A stretch of DNA of 64,000 nt from an uncultured Pseudomonadales bacterium. Its GTDB lineage: Bacteria > Pseudomonadota > Gammaproteobacteria > Pseudomonadales > Azotimanducaceae. Position 1 is the first letter of the stretch; each line of letters begins with the position of its first letter. The notes beneath the pieces are model-generated. The model did no database searches, had not been told where the DNA came from, and saw only the letters and a list, made by a program, of their open reading frames with translations. Positions 43,252 to 51,401 of this stretch are shown here, in pieces. The translations under genes were made by a program, and so were the position numbers. The stretch is from assembly GCA_958296295.1 (NCBI GenBank), contig OY282460.1, positions 4,014,291-4,078,290 of the forward strand. Reading direction: 5' to 3'.

Positions 43252-44687
43252 GTCGCTTTCGCCAGCGCCTCCATCGCGAGCGTATACTTCATCCGCGCCG
43301 ATTCCGCCCGCTTGCGGTAAGACAATGCCATTGGCCATTCGGCTTGCCGCCATTCCGGGGCTAGCAGAGCTTCGTAGAGCGGCTTTCGCAGCGCCTTGAG
43401 GGTGTTTCGCAGGTCGCAATCGCCCCGTCCCACACAATCCAAGCGCGTCTGCCGATCCAACGCCGCGGTTTGTTTCCGTGATTCGATCTCCCGGGCCCGC
43501 AGCTTATCCCGCGTGCAGGGCTCGCCGCACTCCACTCCGGCCAGCTCCAGAAGCCGCCGACGGGCCTTGAAGTTCGGCGGACGATCCTCCACCTCGCCCC
43601 GGGCCCGAGACCAAAGCTCGTTCTCTTCGCCTTGGACAGCCTCGGTATCGCGCGCCGCCAAGTGCAGCCAAGCGAGCAACGGATCGGACTTCTCCAGCGT
43701 CAACGCCCGCCCGCGGTCCAGCGGCCTGTCCGCCAGCGCCACCTCGTCGCCCAGCGCCGCGGCGCGCCCCATCAATCCCGCGAACATTTCCGGTCGCGCC
43801 GCCATCCAGCGCAGCGTCGGCCTGTCCGCCTCGCACTTGGAGCGCACCCAGCCCGAGCGCAGGTACACCTCGTCCAAGCGCCGGCGCTGCCGCGCGTGCT
43901 CTTCCAAGTCCACCAGCCGCTCGTCCAACGCCGCCTCAACATGCCCAGGTCGGTTGAAATTGACGCTTGCCCAATGCCGACCGGCGCTCAGCTGCGCCGA
44001 CGAATCAGCATAAGCGTACCAATCAAACTGCCATTGGTACTCGGGGAAGCGAAACCCAGCGTCGTCGGAATCCACCAACGGGTGAATCCCCCCGTCCGCT
44101 TGCCCGCAGGCGTTCTTCCACATCGTCAAGAGGGCCATGTCGCGAGCCGCGCACCGCTCCGCCCAGTCCGTGCGGATCTCGCCATCCGGCACTTGGCAGC
44201 TCGAATCCGCCAGCGCAGCCAGCACCCGCTCGAGGCGTTGCGGCACATCCGCGAACACCTCGCCCCAAGTCGTCGGCTCGGCAACGGGGACGATCGGCGC
44301 CACCGCCGGCGTCGCTGGAAACCACGCCTCCAACGCGGCCCGGCAGTCTTCGGACGCCAGCCCCGCGTGCGGCCAGTGTTCGTTCGTTCTCTGCGATCCC
44401 GTATCCGGCACCGGATGGTAGAACTCGTCGCAGAGCAGTAGCAGGGCCGCAAAATCCGGCGCGTTCGCGGTGTGGACGTCGGCAGGCGCGTTCGCGGGAG
44501 CGCGTCCCTCTACACGCCCGCCACGCCCGGCCGCCTCGACGCGGTGCTCCTTGGGCTCTTCGCTCGCGGCCGGCACCGCGTCCCCTTCAGGGTGCCACCC
44601 CCAAACCGCCAAAACCGCCGCCACGCCGGCCACCGTGAACGCCACCGACCACCGCTTGGCCGCTGGAGTCAATCGCTTCTCCCGCAT
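43252..44687 (-). pseudogene. 5' part of interrupted gene A (unknown membrane-anchored protein)
   Basis: From the ATG at 44687 (MREKRLTPAAKRWSVAFTVA) the frame runs to EALAKAT at the IS1380 copy, then reads seven IS-derived codons to a stop at 43227. Removing the IS and one 7-bp duplication joins it to 41378-41562 in frame: 1,614 bases, 537 residues. One membrane helix lies near residues 12-30; the rest is soluble, helical and arginine-rich. Shared landmarks with gene B are SEDC.AALEAWFP, TWGEVFADVP, LEEHARQRRR, GLMGRAAALGDE and ECGEPCTRD. No known family is recognised. An alternative GTG start at 44720 is less likely because gene B aligns to 44687. Confidence 0.8.
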
Positions 44688-44738
44688 CGCGTGGCGAACC
44701 GTGCGCTTGGCGAACACCACCTTGCCACCTCCATCGGA

Positions 44739-44981
44739 TCACGGCTTTTGGCCCGCTCCGTTCGCGGTCGCTTGGCGCGACAGCGCCTCGGCGACGAGCC
44801 GCTCCGCCTCCACCCTCGCCAGCTCCACCTCGCCATCGTCGAGAAACCACGGCAGCGACGCATCGGCGAACTCTTGGCGCAACGCCTCCAAGTTCACCTC
44901 GCGGCCGGTCGCTTCCGCCAACGCCTCCACCGCGAGAGCATACTTCATCCGCGCCGACTCCGCCTGCTTGCGGTAGCGCCC
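44739..44981 (-). pseudogene. 3' part of interrupted gene B
   Basis: The minus strand reads RKQAESARMKYALAVEALAE, then TGREVNLEALRQEFADASLP, and ends ATANGAGQKP with a stop at 44739. It is the C-terminus of gene B, cut off from its 5' part (48273-49639) by an ISNCY-type element and an IS1380 copy. It starts 51 bp upstream of gene A, so A and B were adjacent, same-strand paralogues before the insertions. Confidence 0.85.
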
Positions 44982-46586
44982 TGTCAACGCAAAGCAGAAA
45001 TGTCCCCTTTTGTGCAAAGCAGAAATGTCCCCTTTGCCGGCGTGCTAGGCCGATGAGAGCGCCTGCGCGAGCCGAGCCGTCGGGTTCGTGCGAGTAGCGT
45101 TTTCCACGGTCTTTCCACGGGCGCGATCCCCCTTCATCGCAAAAGCGGCGGTGGAAAGACGGTGGAAAACGCGGCGCCGGTTCGGACGCGCCATCCCGGC
45201 CCGGCGCGACCTCATGCCGCGGCGCGCTCCGCCGCGGCGGGCTTGAACGGCCGGCGCCACGGATGGTCCGGCGCCGGCTTCCAGTCCGGCCTCGCCGCCT
45301 GTTCCGCCTTCGCCGCGTCCACCCGCTCCCGCACGTCCTTCTCGTCGGCGACCGGAACCGCCGCCTCGCCCTCCGCCAGCACCCGGAACGCCAGCTTGCG
45401 CCCCTTGAGGAGCACCGACGCCGCGCCGTCGAAGCCCTTGCACACCGTCACCGCCGCGCCGCGAAGCCGGCGGCCCTTGCCCTCGCCGACCAGCTGGTAC
45501 TCCCGCCGCTCGAACTTGAACGTCAGGTTCTTCGACAGCTTCCGCGTCGCCTGCTCGCACAGGATCAGGTCCAGCTCCTCCGCGTTGTGCAGCACCGGAC
45601 GGTGCGCGTCCTCCGCCTCCCGCGGCGCCACCGCGAAGCGCCGGTTGTGGTCCGCCATGAACTCCGGCAGGTACGCGTTCGCCGCCTCCATGCCGCCGAT
45701 GCCCCGCAGCCGCATCTCCTTCACCAGCCGGTCCTGCAGCGTCAGGTTGGCGCGCTCCACCCGTCCTTTCGCCTGCGGCGTGCCGGCGTGGATGGGCTCG
45801 ATGCGCAGCGTCAGCAGCGCGCGCGTGAACTGCGTCGGCACGTCCTCGCCGTCCTTCCGGTTCACCCGGAACACGCTGTACCGGTCCGAGTACAGCGCCA
45901 CCGGCCGGCCGTGCGCCGCGAGGTGCCCCCGCAGCGTCTCCATGTACGCCTCCGTCGTCTCCGACCGGCAGAAACGCAGCGCCAGCAGCCGGCTCGTCGC
46001 GTCGTCGATGAACACGATCAGCGCGCAGCGCGGCGCGCGTCCCTCGAACCAGTCGTGCGGCGAACCGTCCACCTGCACCAGTTCCCCGAGCCGCGCCCGG
46101 CGCGGCCGGCGCTGGTGGACGCGCGCTTCCCGGTGCCGCTTCGGACGCCACAGCCCGTCCTCCGTCATCCACTTCCTCAGCGTCTCCCGCGACAGCGCCA
46201 ATCCGTGCTCCTCCAACAGCTTCTCCGCCGCGAACGTCGGCCCGAAGTCCGCGTACCTCGCGCGAACCAGCGACAGCGCCGCCTGCCGAACCCCGACGCC
46301 CAGCGCGTTGTTCGGCGGCTTGCCCCGGCGCCCCGACGCCATCCCCTCCGCGCCGCGCTCCCGGTACCGCTTCGCCAGACGCTTCACCTGCCTCACGCCC
46401 ACCCCCAGCCGCTCCGACGCCTCCTGCTGGCGCAGCCGCTTCTCGACCACCGCCCGAACCACCAACGCCCTGTCCGCCTCCGTCATCGTCATCGTCCCTT
46501 CGACTCTCAATTCCCACTCCAGAGAAGCTGCCAAAAGGGGACACTTTAGAATTGCGGGAAGGGGACATTACCGCTTTGCGCTGACA
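44982..46586 (-). mobile_element. ISNCY-type insertion sequence (1,605 bp)
   Basis: The ends form an imperfect inverted repeat starting TGTCAACGCAAAGCAG on the left and TGTCAGCGCAAAGCGG on the right, each continuing to AATGTCCCCTT. A 16-bp direct repeat GCTTGCGGTAGCGCCC flanks it (44966-44981 and 46587-46602). The final CC of that repeat belongs to the neighbouring IS1380 copy, so this element inserted after it. The left end also holds a second AAAGCAGAAATGTCCCCTTT copy about 28 bp inside. Confidence 0.85.
45212..46492 (-). CDS. ISNCY-family transposase
   Basis: 426 residues from the ATG at 46492 (MTMTEADRALVVRAVVEKRL). The N-terminal helix-turn-helix (RLGVGVRQVKRLAKRYRERG) is followed by an integrase core. 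ELVQVDGSPHDWFEGRAPRC holds the first aspartate, VALYSDRYSVFRVN the second, and SPQAKGR-like AGTPQAKGRVERANLTLQD the glutamate. C-terminal EFMADHNRRFAVAPREAEDAH is typical of the ISNCY/IS1202-like group. All three catalytic residues are present, so it may be active. It lies entirely inside the inverted-repeat-bounded element. Confidence 0.88.
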   Translation of the reverse strand: MTMTEADRALVVRAVVEKRLRQQEASERLGVGVRQVKRLAKRYRERGAEGMASGRRGKPPNNALGVGVRQAALSLVRARYADFGPTFAAEKLLEEHGLALSRETLRKWMTEDGLWRPKRHREARVHQRRPRRARLGELVQVDGSPHDWFEGRAPRCALIVFIDDATSRLLALRFCRSETTEAYMETLRGHLAAHGRPVALYSDRYSVFRVNRKDGEDVPTQFTRALLTLRIEPIHAGTPQAKGRVERANLTLQDRLVKEMRLRGIGGMEAANAYLPEFMADHNRRFAVAPREAEDAHRPVLHNAEELDLILCEQATRKLSKNLTFKFERREYQLVGEGKGRRLRGAAVTVCKGFDGAASVLLKGRKLAFRVLAEGEAAVPVADEKDVRERVDAAKAEQAARPDWKPAPDHPWRRPFKPAAAERAAA

Positions 46587-46600
46587 GCTTGCGGTAGCGC

Positions 46601-48272
46601 CCTAGATTCCCTGTTAACGCTCTGAAGAGGGGTGGTTCAGCTGTCGGGCAGGCGGCGAGTGCGGTTCGGGAGCGGGGAACGCCTTGTCGAGCGTGTGGGG
46701 AAGGCGGGGAATCCGCGCCGAAGGAGTTTTCGCCTGTGGATTCGACGCGTTTCGGAACTGGCGCGGTCGGGCGACCGCGGCGCGTCGGAAACGGCGCCGG
46801 GAATCGCGCGCGGGGGCGGGTGCGGCGCCTAGCCGGAGTCGATGCGCAGGCGCATTCCCGCGTACAGCAGCCAGTCGCGGCGGAAGCAGCAGGACGCGAA
46901 CAGCAGCCAGCGCTTCCTGCCGCTGCGCACCAGCCGGGCGACGCTGCGCATCACGTGCCGCACCAGCGGGCGGATGCCGTGCCGGCGGGCCGCCTTCGGC
47001 AGCAGCCGGAACTGCACGGCGCGCAGCAGCAGATGCGCCATTTGCCCGTAGGCGTAGAACGCCTGGTTGGCGCGGTAGCCCCGGCACGGCGGATGGTGCA
47101 GGTCGAGATCGACCAGCGGCCCCTTGAAGGCGTTCTCGTGGCCCTGCTTGCCGCGGTGCCGGCGAACCACCTCCGCCAGCGGCAGGTCGTCGCGGTTGGC
47201 CAGGATCACCGAGAAGCGCGGCAGCAGCTCGCCCTGCCGCCGCGAGCGCAGCCGCACCACCACATAGCTCTGCTCCTCCTTCCACTTCGAAGGGCGGTAA
47301 CGCACCCAAGTGGCCGACTCGCCCTTGCCGATGTCCTCCCAGCCATGCTCCGGCAGGCCCTCCACAACGTCCAGCACCGGCCGGCACTTGTTGGGATCCG
47401 TCACGCTGATCGACAGGTCCCAGCCCTCGCCGCGAACATGCTCCACGAACGCCCCCCGGTAGTACGCCGCGTCGCAACGCACCCACGCCGGCACGCCCTT
47501 CGGCAGCAGCGGCGCCACGTCGCGCTTGAGCTGGCCCTTCCAGCCGCACGCCACGTCGCCCCCCGGCCGCAGCCTCCCGCTCACCCACAGCCCGCCCACG
47601 AACACCGCGTGCAGCCAGTAGCCGCGCTCCCCGGTGTACAGCCGCGCCGCGTGCTCGAACAGCCGGCCCGACACCTCGATGCCCGTGCCGTCCACGAACA
47701 CCGGAACGTACCCCTTCTCCTCCAGCTCGTGCGCCACCACCTCCGGCGCCACGCACCGCGACAGGTGCCGCGCCACCCCCCGCAGGCTCTCCACGTCCCG
47801 CTTCGTCAGACGCGACAGGAACTCCCCGGCCCGCCGCCCCGACGGCGCCGACGACAGGCCCAGCAGCTCGCGCTGAACGCCGTCCTCGCGCAAAGCGTCC
47901 AGATCCGACAGCGACCCGTTCCCCGACGCCAGCGACGCGATCACGCTCCACTGCGTCTCCGCGTCCGACGCGCCCCGGTTCCGCTTCTTCACCGACACCG
48001 CCTCGGCAAGGCGCTCCGGAAGCCCGAACCGGCGCGCCGCCTCCGCCAGCAGCGCGGCGCCGCCCGTGCCCGTCAAACGATCCCCGGTGAAGCCGATCTC
48101 GACTTTGGCCGGGCTTGGAACTACTCTCTTCATCAACGCACCTGCGGGGTGATCCTTGTTCAACCGGCATCATACCGGCCGATTCCCCCGCAGCGTGCGT
48201 TCTTTCAAGCACTTGCGCTTCTTTCCCCACGAATCCCGCTCTCCCCGACAGCGGCTTAACAGGGACTTAAGG
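46601..48272 (-). mobile_element. IS1380-family insertion sequence, copy B (1,672 bp)
   Basis: Same element as copy A but inverted. The ends are CCTAGATTCCCTGTTAACGC at 46601 and ACTTAAGG closing at 48272, with a 6-bp TAGCGC duplication at 46595-46600 and 48273-48278. It interrupts gene B. Its length is exactly copy A minus the 17-bp duplication, so it represents the intact form. Confidence 0.87.
46829..48133 (-). CDS. IS1380-family transposase (intact copy)
   Basis: 434 residues from the ATG at 48133 (MKRVVPSPAKVEIGFTGDRL); a TTG ten codons upstream is also open. The DDE-type core shows VPVFVDGTGIEVSGRLF (first aspartate), AWVRCDAAYYRGAFVEHV (second) and EVVRRHRGKQGHENAFKGPL, whose spacing of arginine, glutamate and lysine matches the IS1380/IS4-like YREK signature. 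The C-terminus is rich in arginine. Unlike copy A it has no internal duplication, so it could mobilise both copies. Confidence 0.85.
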   Translation of the reverse strand: MKRVVPSPAKVEIGFTGDRLTGTGGAALLAEAARRFGLPERLAEAVSVKKRNRGASDAETQWSVIASLASGNGSLSDLDALREDGVQRELLGLSSAPSGRRAGEFLSRLTKRDVESLRGVARHLSRCVAPEVVAHELEEKGYVPVFVDGTGIEVSGRLFEHAARLYTGERGYWLHAVFVGGLWVSGRLRPGGDVACGWKGQLKRDVAPLLPKGVPAWVRCDAAYYRGAFVEHVRGEGWDLSISVTDPNKCRPVLDVVEGLPEHGWEDIGKGESATWVRYRPSKWKEEQSYVVVRLRSRRQGELLPRFSVILANRDDLPLAEVVRRHRGKQGHENAFKGPLVDLDLHHPPCRGYRANQAFYAYGQMAHLLLRAVQFRLLPKAARRHGIRPLVRHVMRSVARLVRSGRKRWLLFASCCFRRDWLLYAGMRLRIDSG

Positions 48273-49639
48273 TAGCGCGTCTCGATGCGCGTTCGGGCCT
48301 CCCGCCGTTCCCGGGTGCCCTCGGCGTCCTCGGCGTCCCGGAGCGGCTTTAGCAGCGCGTTGATCTTGCTTCTCAAATCGCAGTCTTCGCGCTTGTAACA
48401 GTCGTCGGAGGCCCGCCGGAAGAAAGCCGAGCGATGGGCCCGCGACTCCTTCTCCCTGGCCCGCAGCCTGTCCCGCGTGCAGGGCTCGCCGCATTCCAGT
48501 CCCTCCAGCTCCAGAAGGCGCCGGCGGTTCTCGAAATACGGCGAACGATCCGCCAGCTCGCGCCACACCCGATCCCACGCCTCGTCGCGTTCGGCGTAGG
48601 CGGCCCGGGAGTCGAGCACCGCCAAGTGCAGCCAGGCGAGCATCGGCTCGGACTTCTCCAGCGTCAACGCCCGCCGGCGGTCGAGCGGCCGCTCCGCCAG
48701 CGCCAACTCGTCGCCCAGCGCCGCGGCGCGCCCCATCAATCCCGCGTAAGCGCGGGGCCGGGCCGCCATCCGCCGCAGCGTCGGCCGCGCCGCCTCGCAC
48801 TTGGCGCGCAGCCAGCCCGTGCGCAGGTACACCTCGTCCACCCGGCGGCGCTGCCGCGCATGCTCCTCCAAGTCCGCCAGACGCGCGTTCAAGGCCGTCT
48901 CGACATGCAAGGGGCGCTCGAAGTTGAGGATCCCGCCCGTGTACCGCTCCCCCTCCTCAAGCTCGCGCAAAGCCGTCTGGTGGTCGCCCCAGTTCGCCGT
49001 CCACACATACTCCGGCCAGCCGAACGAGTCGAGGTCCAGCAGCGGCTGGAACTCCGCACGCAGCAGCCGTCCGCAGGCTTCCTTCAACACCGAAAGCACG
49101 GCCATGTCGCGGGCACCGCACCGCTTCGCCAGATCCGGGCGGATCTCGCCATCCGCCACCCGGCAGCCCGGATCCGTCATCGCCCAGAGCACCCGGTCAA
49201 GGCGCTCCGGCACGTCCGCGAACACCTCGCCCCATGTGGCCGGCGCGGCGACAGCGATGATCGGCGTGACCGCCGGCGTGTCCGGAAACCACGCCTCCAA
49301 GGCCGCTTGGCAGTCTTCCGACGCCAACCGCGCGTCCGGCCAGTCGCCGATGGCGTCCCCGTGCGGCGGCGCGTGGAAGAACTCGCCGCACCGCAGCGCC
49401 AGATCCTCAAAGCCCGGCACCTCGCCCGCGGGGCGAACATCAGCATCCGCCCTCGCGGGGGCGCGTCGGTCGACACGCCCGGCGGGCTTGACGCGGTTCG
49501 CATCGGGTTCTTCGCTCGTGGTGGGCACCGCGTTGCCTTCATGGCGCCACGCCCAAACCGCCAGAATCGCCACCGCACCGGCCACCGCCAACGCCACCGG
49601 CCACCACCTAGTCGCTGGAGCCAATTCTCTCGACCTCAC
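48273..49639 (-). pseudogene. 5' part of interrupted gene B (paralogue of gene A)
   Basis: From a GTG at 49639 (VRSRELAPATRWWPVALAVA) the frame runs to ARTRIETRY, where IS1380 copy B cuts it. Removing both insertion sequences with one copy of each duplication joins RIETRY to RKQAESARMKY in frame: 1,602 bases, 533 residues. A membrane helix spans residues about 12-30 and is followed by a charged linker and a large helical domain. Shared blocks with gene A include SEDCQAALEAWFP, TWGEVFADVPERL, LEEHARQRRR, LMGRAAALGDE, LTLEKSEPMLAWLHLA and ECGEPCTRDRLRARE. The function is unknown; conserved cysteines suggest an extracytoplasmic domain. Confidence 0.8.
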
Positions 49640-49782
49640 AGCCCCAATAGCTGCGACTGTTTCTCAGGCCGTGATGCTTGTCAACCAAGAGCGCACATTG
49701 GGCGTGTCGAGTGCCGTTTTGCCGGCGAAGGCTTGCGGTTGTAGGCTTGCGTCTCAACGCAGATCACCGAGGGTTTCGACAC

Positions 49783-50259
49783 ATGGGTTTCGCGCTTTCC
49801 ACGATGCAACTGACAAGTCCCGCTTTTGCGGCCGGCGGGCATATACCAGCGAAGCACACGGGCGAGGGCCAGGATGTCTCGCCGGCCCTGGCGTGGCGTG
49901 ACGCGCCGGCGAACGCCAAGTCCTTCGCCGTCATCTGCCACGACCCGGACGCGCCGTTGGTGACGCCCGGCCGGTACGGCTATGTGCATTGGGTGCTCTA
50001 CAACATTCCCGGTTCGGCCACCGGCTTGGCGGAAGCCACCGGCGAGCACACGCAGGGCGTTAGCGATTTCGGCAAACTCGGCTACGGCGGGCCGATGCCG
50101 CCCGAAGGCCACGGCGCGCACCACTACTTCTTTTGGCTGCTGGCGCTGGATGCCGAGCTCGACTTGCCGCAGGGCCTTGGCATGTGGGAGCTATTGGAGC
50201 GGGTGGAGCCGCACACCGTTGCCATGAATCGGCTGGTGGGCACCTACCGCAGAGACTAA
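49783..50259 (+). CDS. YbhB/YbcL-family (PEBP, Raf-kinase-inhibitor-like) protein
   Basis: 158 residues from the ATG at 49783 (MGFALSTMQLTSPAFAAGGH). The phosphatidylethanolamine-binding fold is marked by IPAKHTGEGQDVSPALAWRD, FAVICHDPDAPLVTPGRYGY and VHWVLYNIP near residue 72, then GHGAHHYFFWLLALD near 110. Bacterial members have no settled function; E. coli YbhB is cytoplasmic. No signal peptide is visible. It is followed by tRNA-Arg about 58 bp later and lies divergent from the interrupted gene B. Confidence 0.92.
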   Translation: MGFALSTMQLTSPAFAAGGHIPAKHTGEGQDVSPALAWRDAPANAKSFAVICHDPDAPLVTPGRYGYVHWVLYNIPGSATGLAEATGEHTQGVSDFGKLGYGGPMPPEGHGAHHYFFWLLALDAELDLPQGLGMWELLERVEPHTVAMNRLVGTYRRD

Positions 50260-50317
50260 AGCTCGCGTTCGCGCGGTTGTGGTGCCCGCGCCGCGAGAGC
50301 GGTATCGTACGTTCAAC

Positions 50318-50394
50318 GCCCCGGTGGCACAGTTGGATAGCGCGGCCGCCTCCTAAGCGGCAGGTCCCAGGTTCGAATCCTGGTCGGGGCGCCA
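50318..50394 (+). tRNA. tRNA-Arg(CCT)
   Basis: Acceptor GCCCCGG pairs with TCGGGGC. The D arm is GCACAGTTGGATAGCGC, the anticodon arm GCCGC-CTCCTAA-GCGGC gives anticodon CCT, the T arm is CCAGGTTCGAATCCTGG, and CCA is encoded. 77 nt. A tyrosine recombinase remnant lies about 400 bp downstream, so this tRNA is a plausible integration site. Confidence 0.95.
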
Positions 50395-50796
50395 ATTACA
50401 TGCCGGCAACCATATGATTTTAAAGGTATAATACCCCTTGCAGCCTTCCGTACTTATACCATTTCATATACCGCTCCGCGGACGCCGGCCACCCTGTCGT
50501 TGAAGCGAGCGGATCGGCGATCCACCTTCCACCGAACCCGCCACGGCGTAGACCTGCTGCGGGCTTGGAATACACCTTGGCCCACTGTCTCAAAGAGTAG
50601 GACCACCTCACCTTCGCCTCGTCGCGCACGACAGCCCTGCGCCGCGGTGGGTGGGCGGTGTCGATGTGCAACGCATCCTCGCCGCCAACGCGCAGCCCTT
50701 CTTGGCGTGCGCCTTGCCCAGGGCCGTCGAAGGGCGGCCCGGCGGAGAGGGGCGTGGCGCACACGCGCTGACGGCGCGAAATGCCATAGCAGCGCC
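50395..50796. other. Non-coding stretch between tRNA-Arg and the integrase remnant
   Basis: No credible gene on either strand. A TATAAT (50427-50432) lies in a short AT-rich patch just past the tRNA, possibly the left boundary of the mobile region. Long open frames here are GC-driven shadows. Confidence 0.4.
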
Positions 50797-50830
50797 GCTC
50801 ACAGGGGCTTACAGGCGCTCTGGCGCGATC
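50797..50830 (+). repeat. Direct repeat, left copy
   Basis: The 34 bases starting GCTCACAGGGGCTTACAGGC recur exactly at 62789-62822 in the same orientation. A shorter match, TGCCATAGCAG, precedes both; the left copy seems to have lost about 17 bases between the two. The copies bound about 12 kb of mobile-type genes and may be attachment-site or recombination relics. Confidence 0.65.
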
Positions 50831-51209
50831 CCCTTGCGACCGCAACTTCCTTCACAAAATCGAAAACGGTGAAGGAAGTGGCGGCAATTCGGCAACCGAA
50901 GGCCACGCGCTCCTTGTTGCCCTTGCCGACGACGCGCAATTCGCCGGCGTCTGCCGCGCAATGCTCGATCTTGGCGTCCGACGCTTCGGCCCGGCGCAGT
51001 CCCAATCCGTAGAGCATGGCGAAGGCGCATTGGTCGCGCAGGCCGGCGTTGGGGTTGTACTTTGTCGTCGCACGCCTCCAACAGCGCCACCAGTTCGGCT
51101 TTCGGTTGCCGAAATTGCGGCACTCTCTCCCGATTTCGGGTTCGAAACCGCTTTCCGCATTGTTCGCAGTAGTCCGTAGAAGGCCGTGGTTGCGTTTTTG
51201 GTGAACCAC
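50799..51209 (-). pseudogene. Tyrosine recombinase (phage-type integrase) remnant
   Basis: The minus-strand frame contains AFAMLYGLGLRRAEASDAKI, where GLRRAE matches the first catalytic arginine block of XerC/D-type recombinases, then ELRVVGKGNKERVAFG, the usual following block. The later HxxR and catalytic tyrosine motifs are absent, and the sequence after VAFG loses similarity, consistent with a frameshift or truncation. The N-terminal part is also poor. It points toward tRNA-Arg(CCT), as integrases often do at tRNA-borne attachment sites. Confidence 0.7.
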
Positions 51210-51349
51210 ACTTAAGCCATTGATTTCCTGCAGTTTACGGATAAGCTGGTTTTTGTCCTGCTAGCGGGACGGGCACGCGATCCCGACCCCGCTAGGCGGT
51301 TTACGCGACCGCAACAGGACGCGACATTGGAATTGAAGAGGACTGCCGC

Positions 51350-51401
51350 GTGGCAGACAGTATCAAAGCGCCGATCCAGGCGCAAACCCCCAAAGCCGAT
51401 G
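51350..51401 (+). pseudogene. 5' fragment of the interrupted primase-helicase gene
   Basis: A GTG at 51350, with AAGAGG about nine bases upstream, opens a frame reading VADSIKAPIQAQTPKAD. It ends at the ISKra4-family element after 17 codons and one base. Joining it to the sequence after the right target duplication restores a single frame of 873 codons to 55518. Confidence 0.75.

Noticed and set aside
45263..46549. 428-codon plus-strand frame across the ISNCY transposase
   Set aside because: The transposase on the other strand has all catalytic residues and lies within the IS ends.
41563..48272. Composite transposon formed by the two inverted IS1380 copies
   Set aside because: Each copy has its own target duplication and sits within a different native gene, so they inserted independently; no shared outer duplication is seen.
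50318..50394. Duplicate 3' end of tRNA-Arg as right attachment site
   Set aside because: I did not find a second copy of the tRNA 3' end in the window; only the separate 34-bp repeat is supported.
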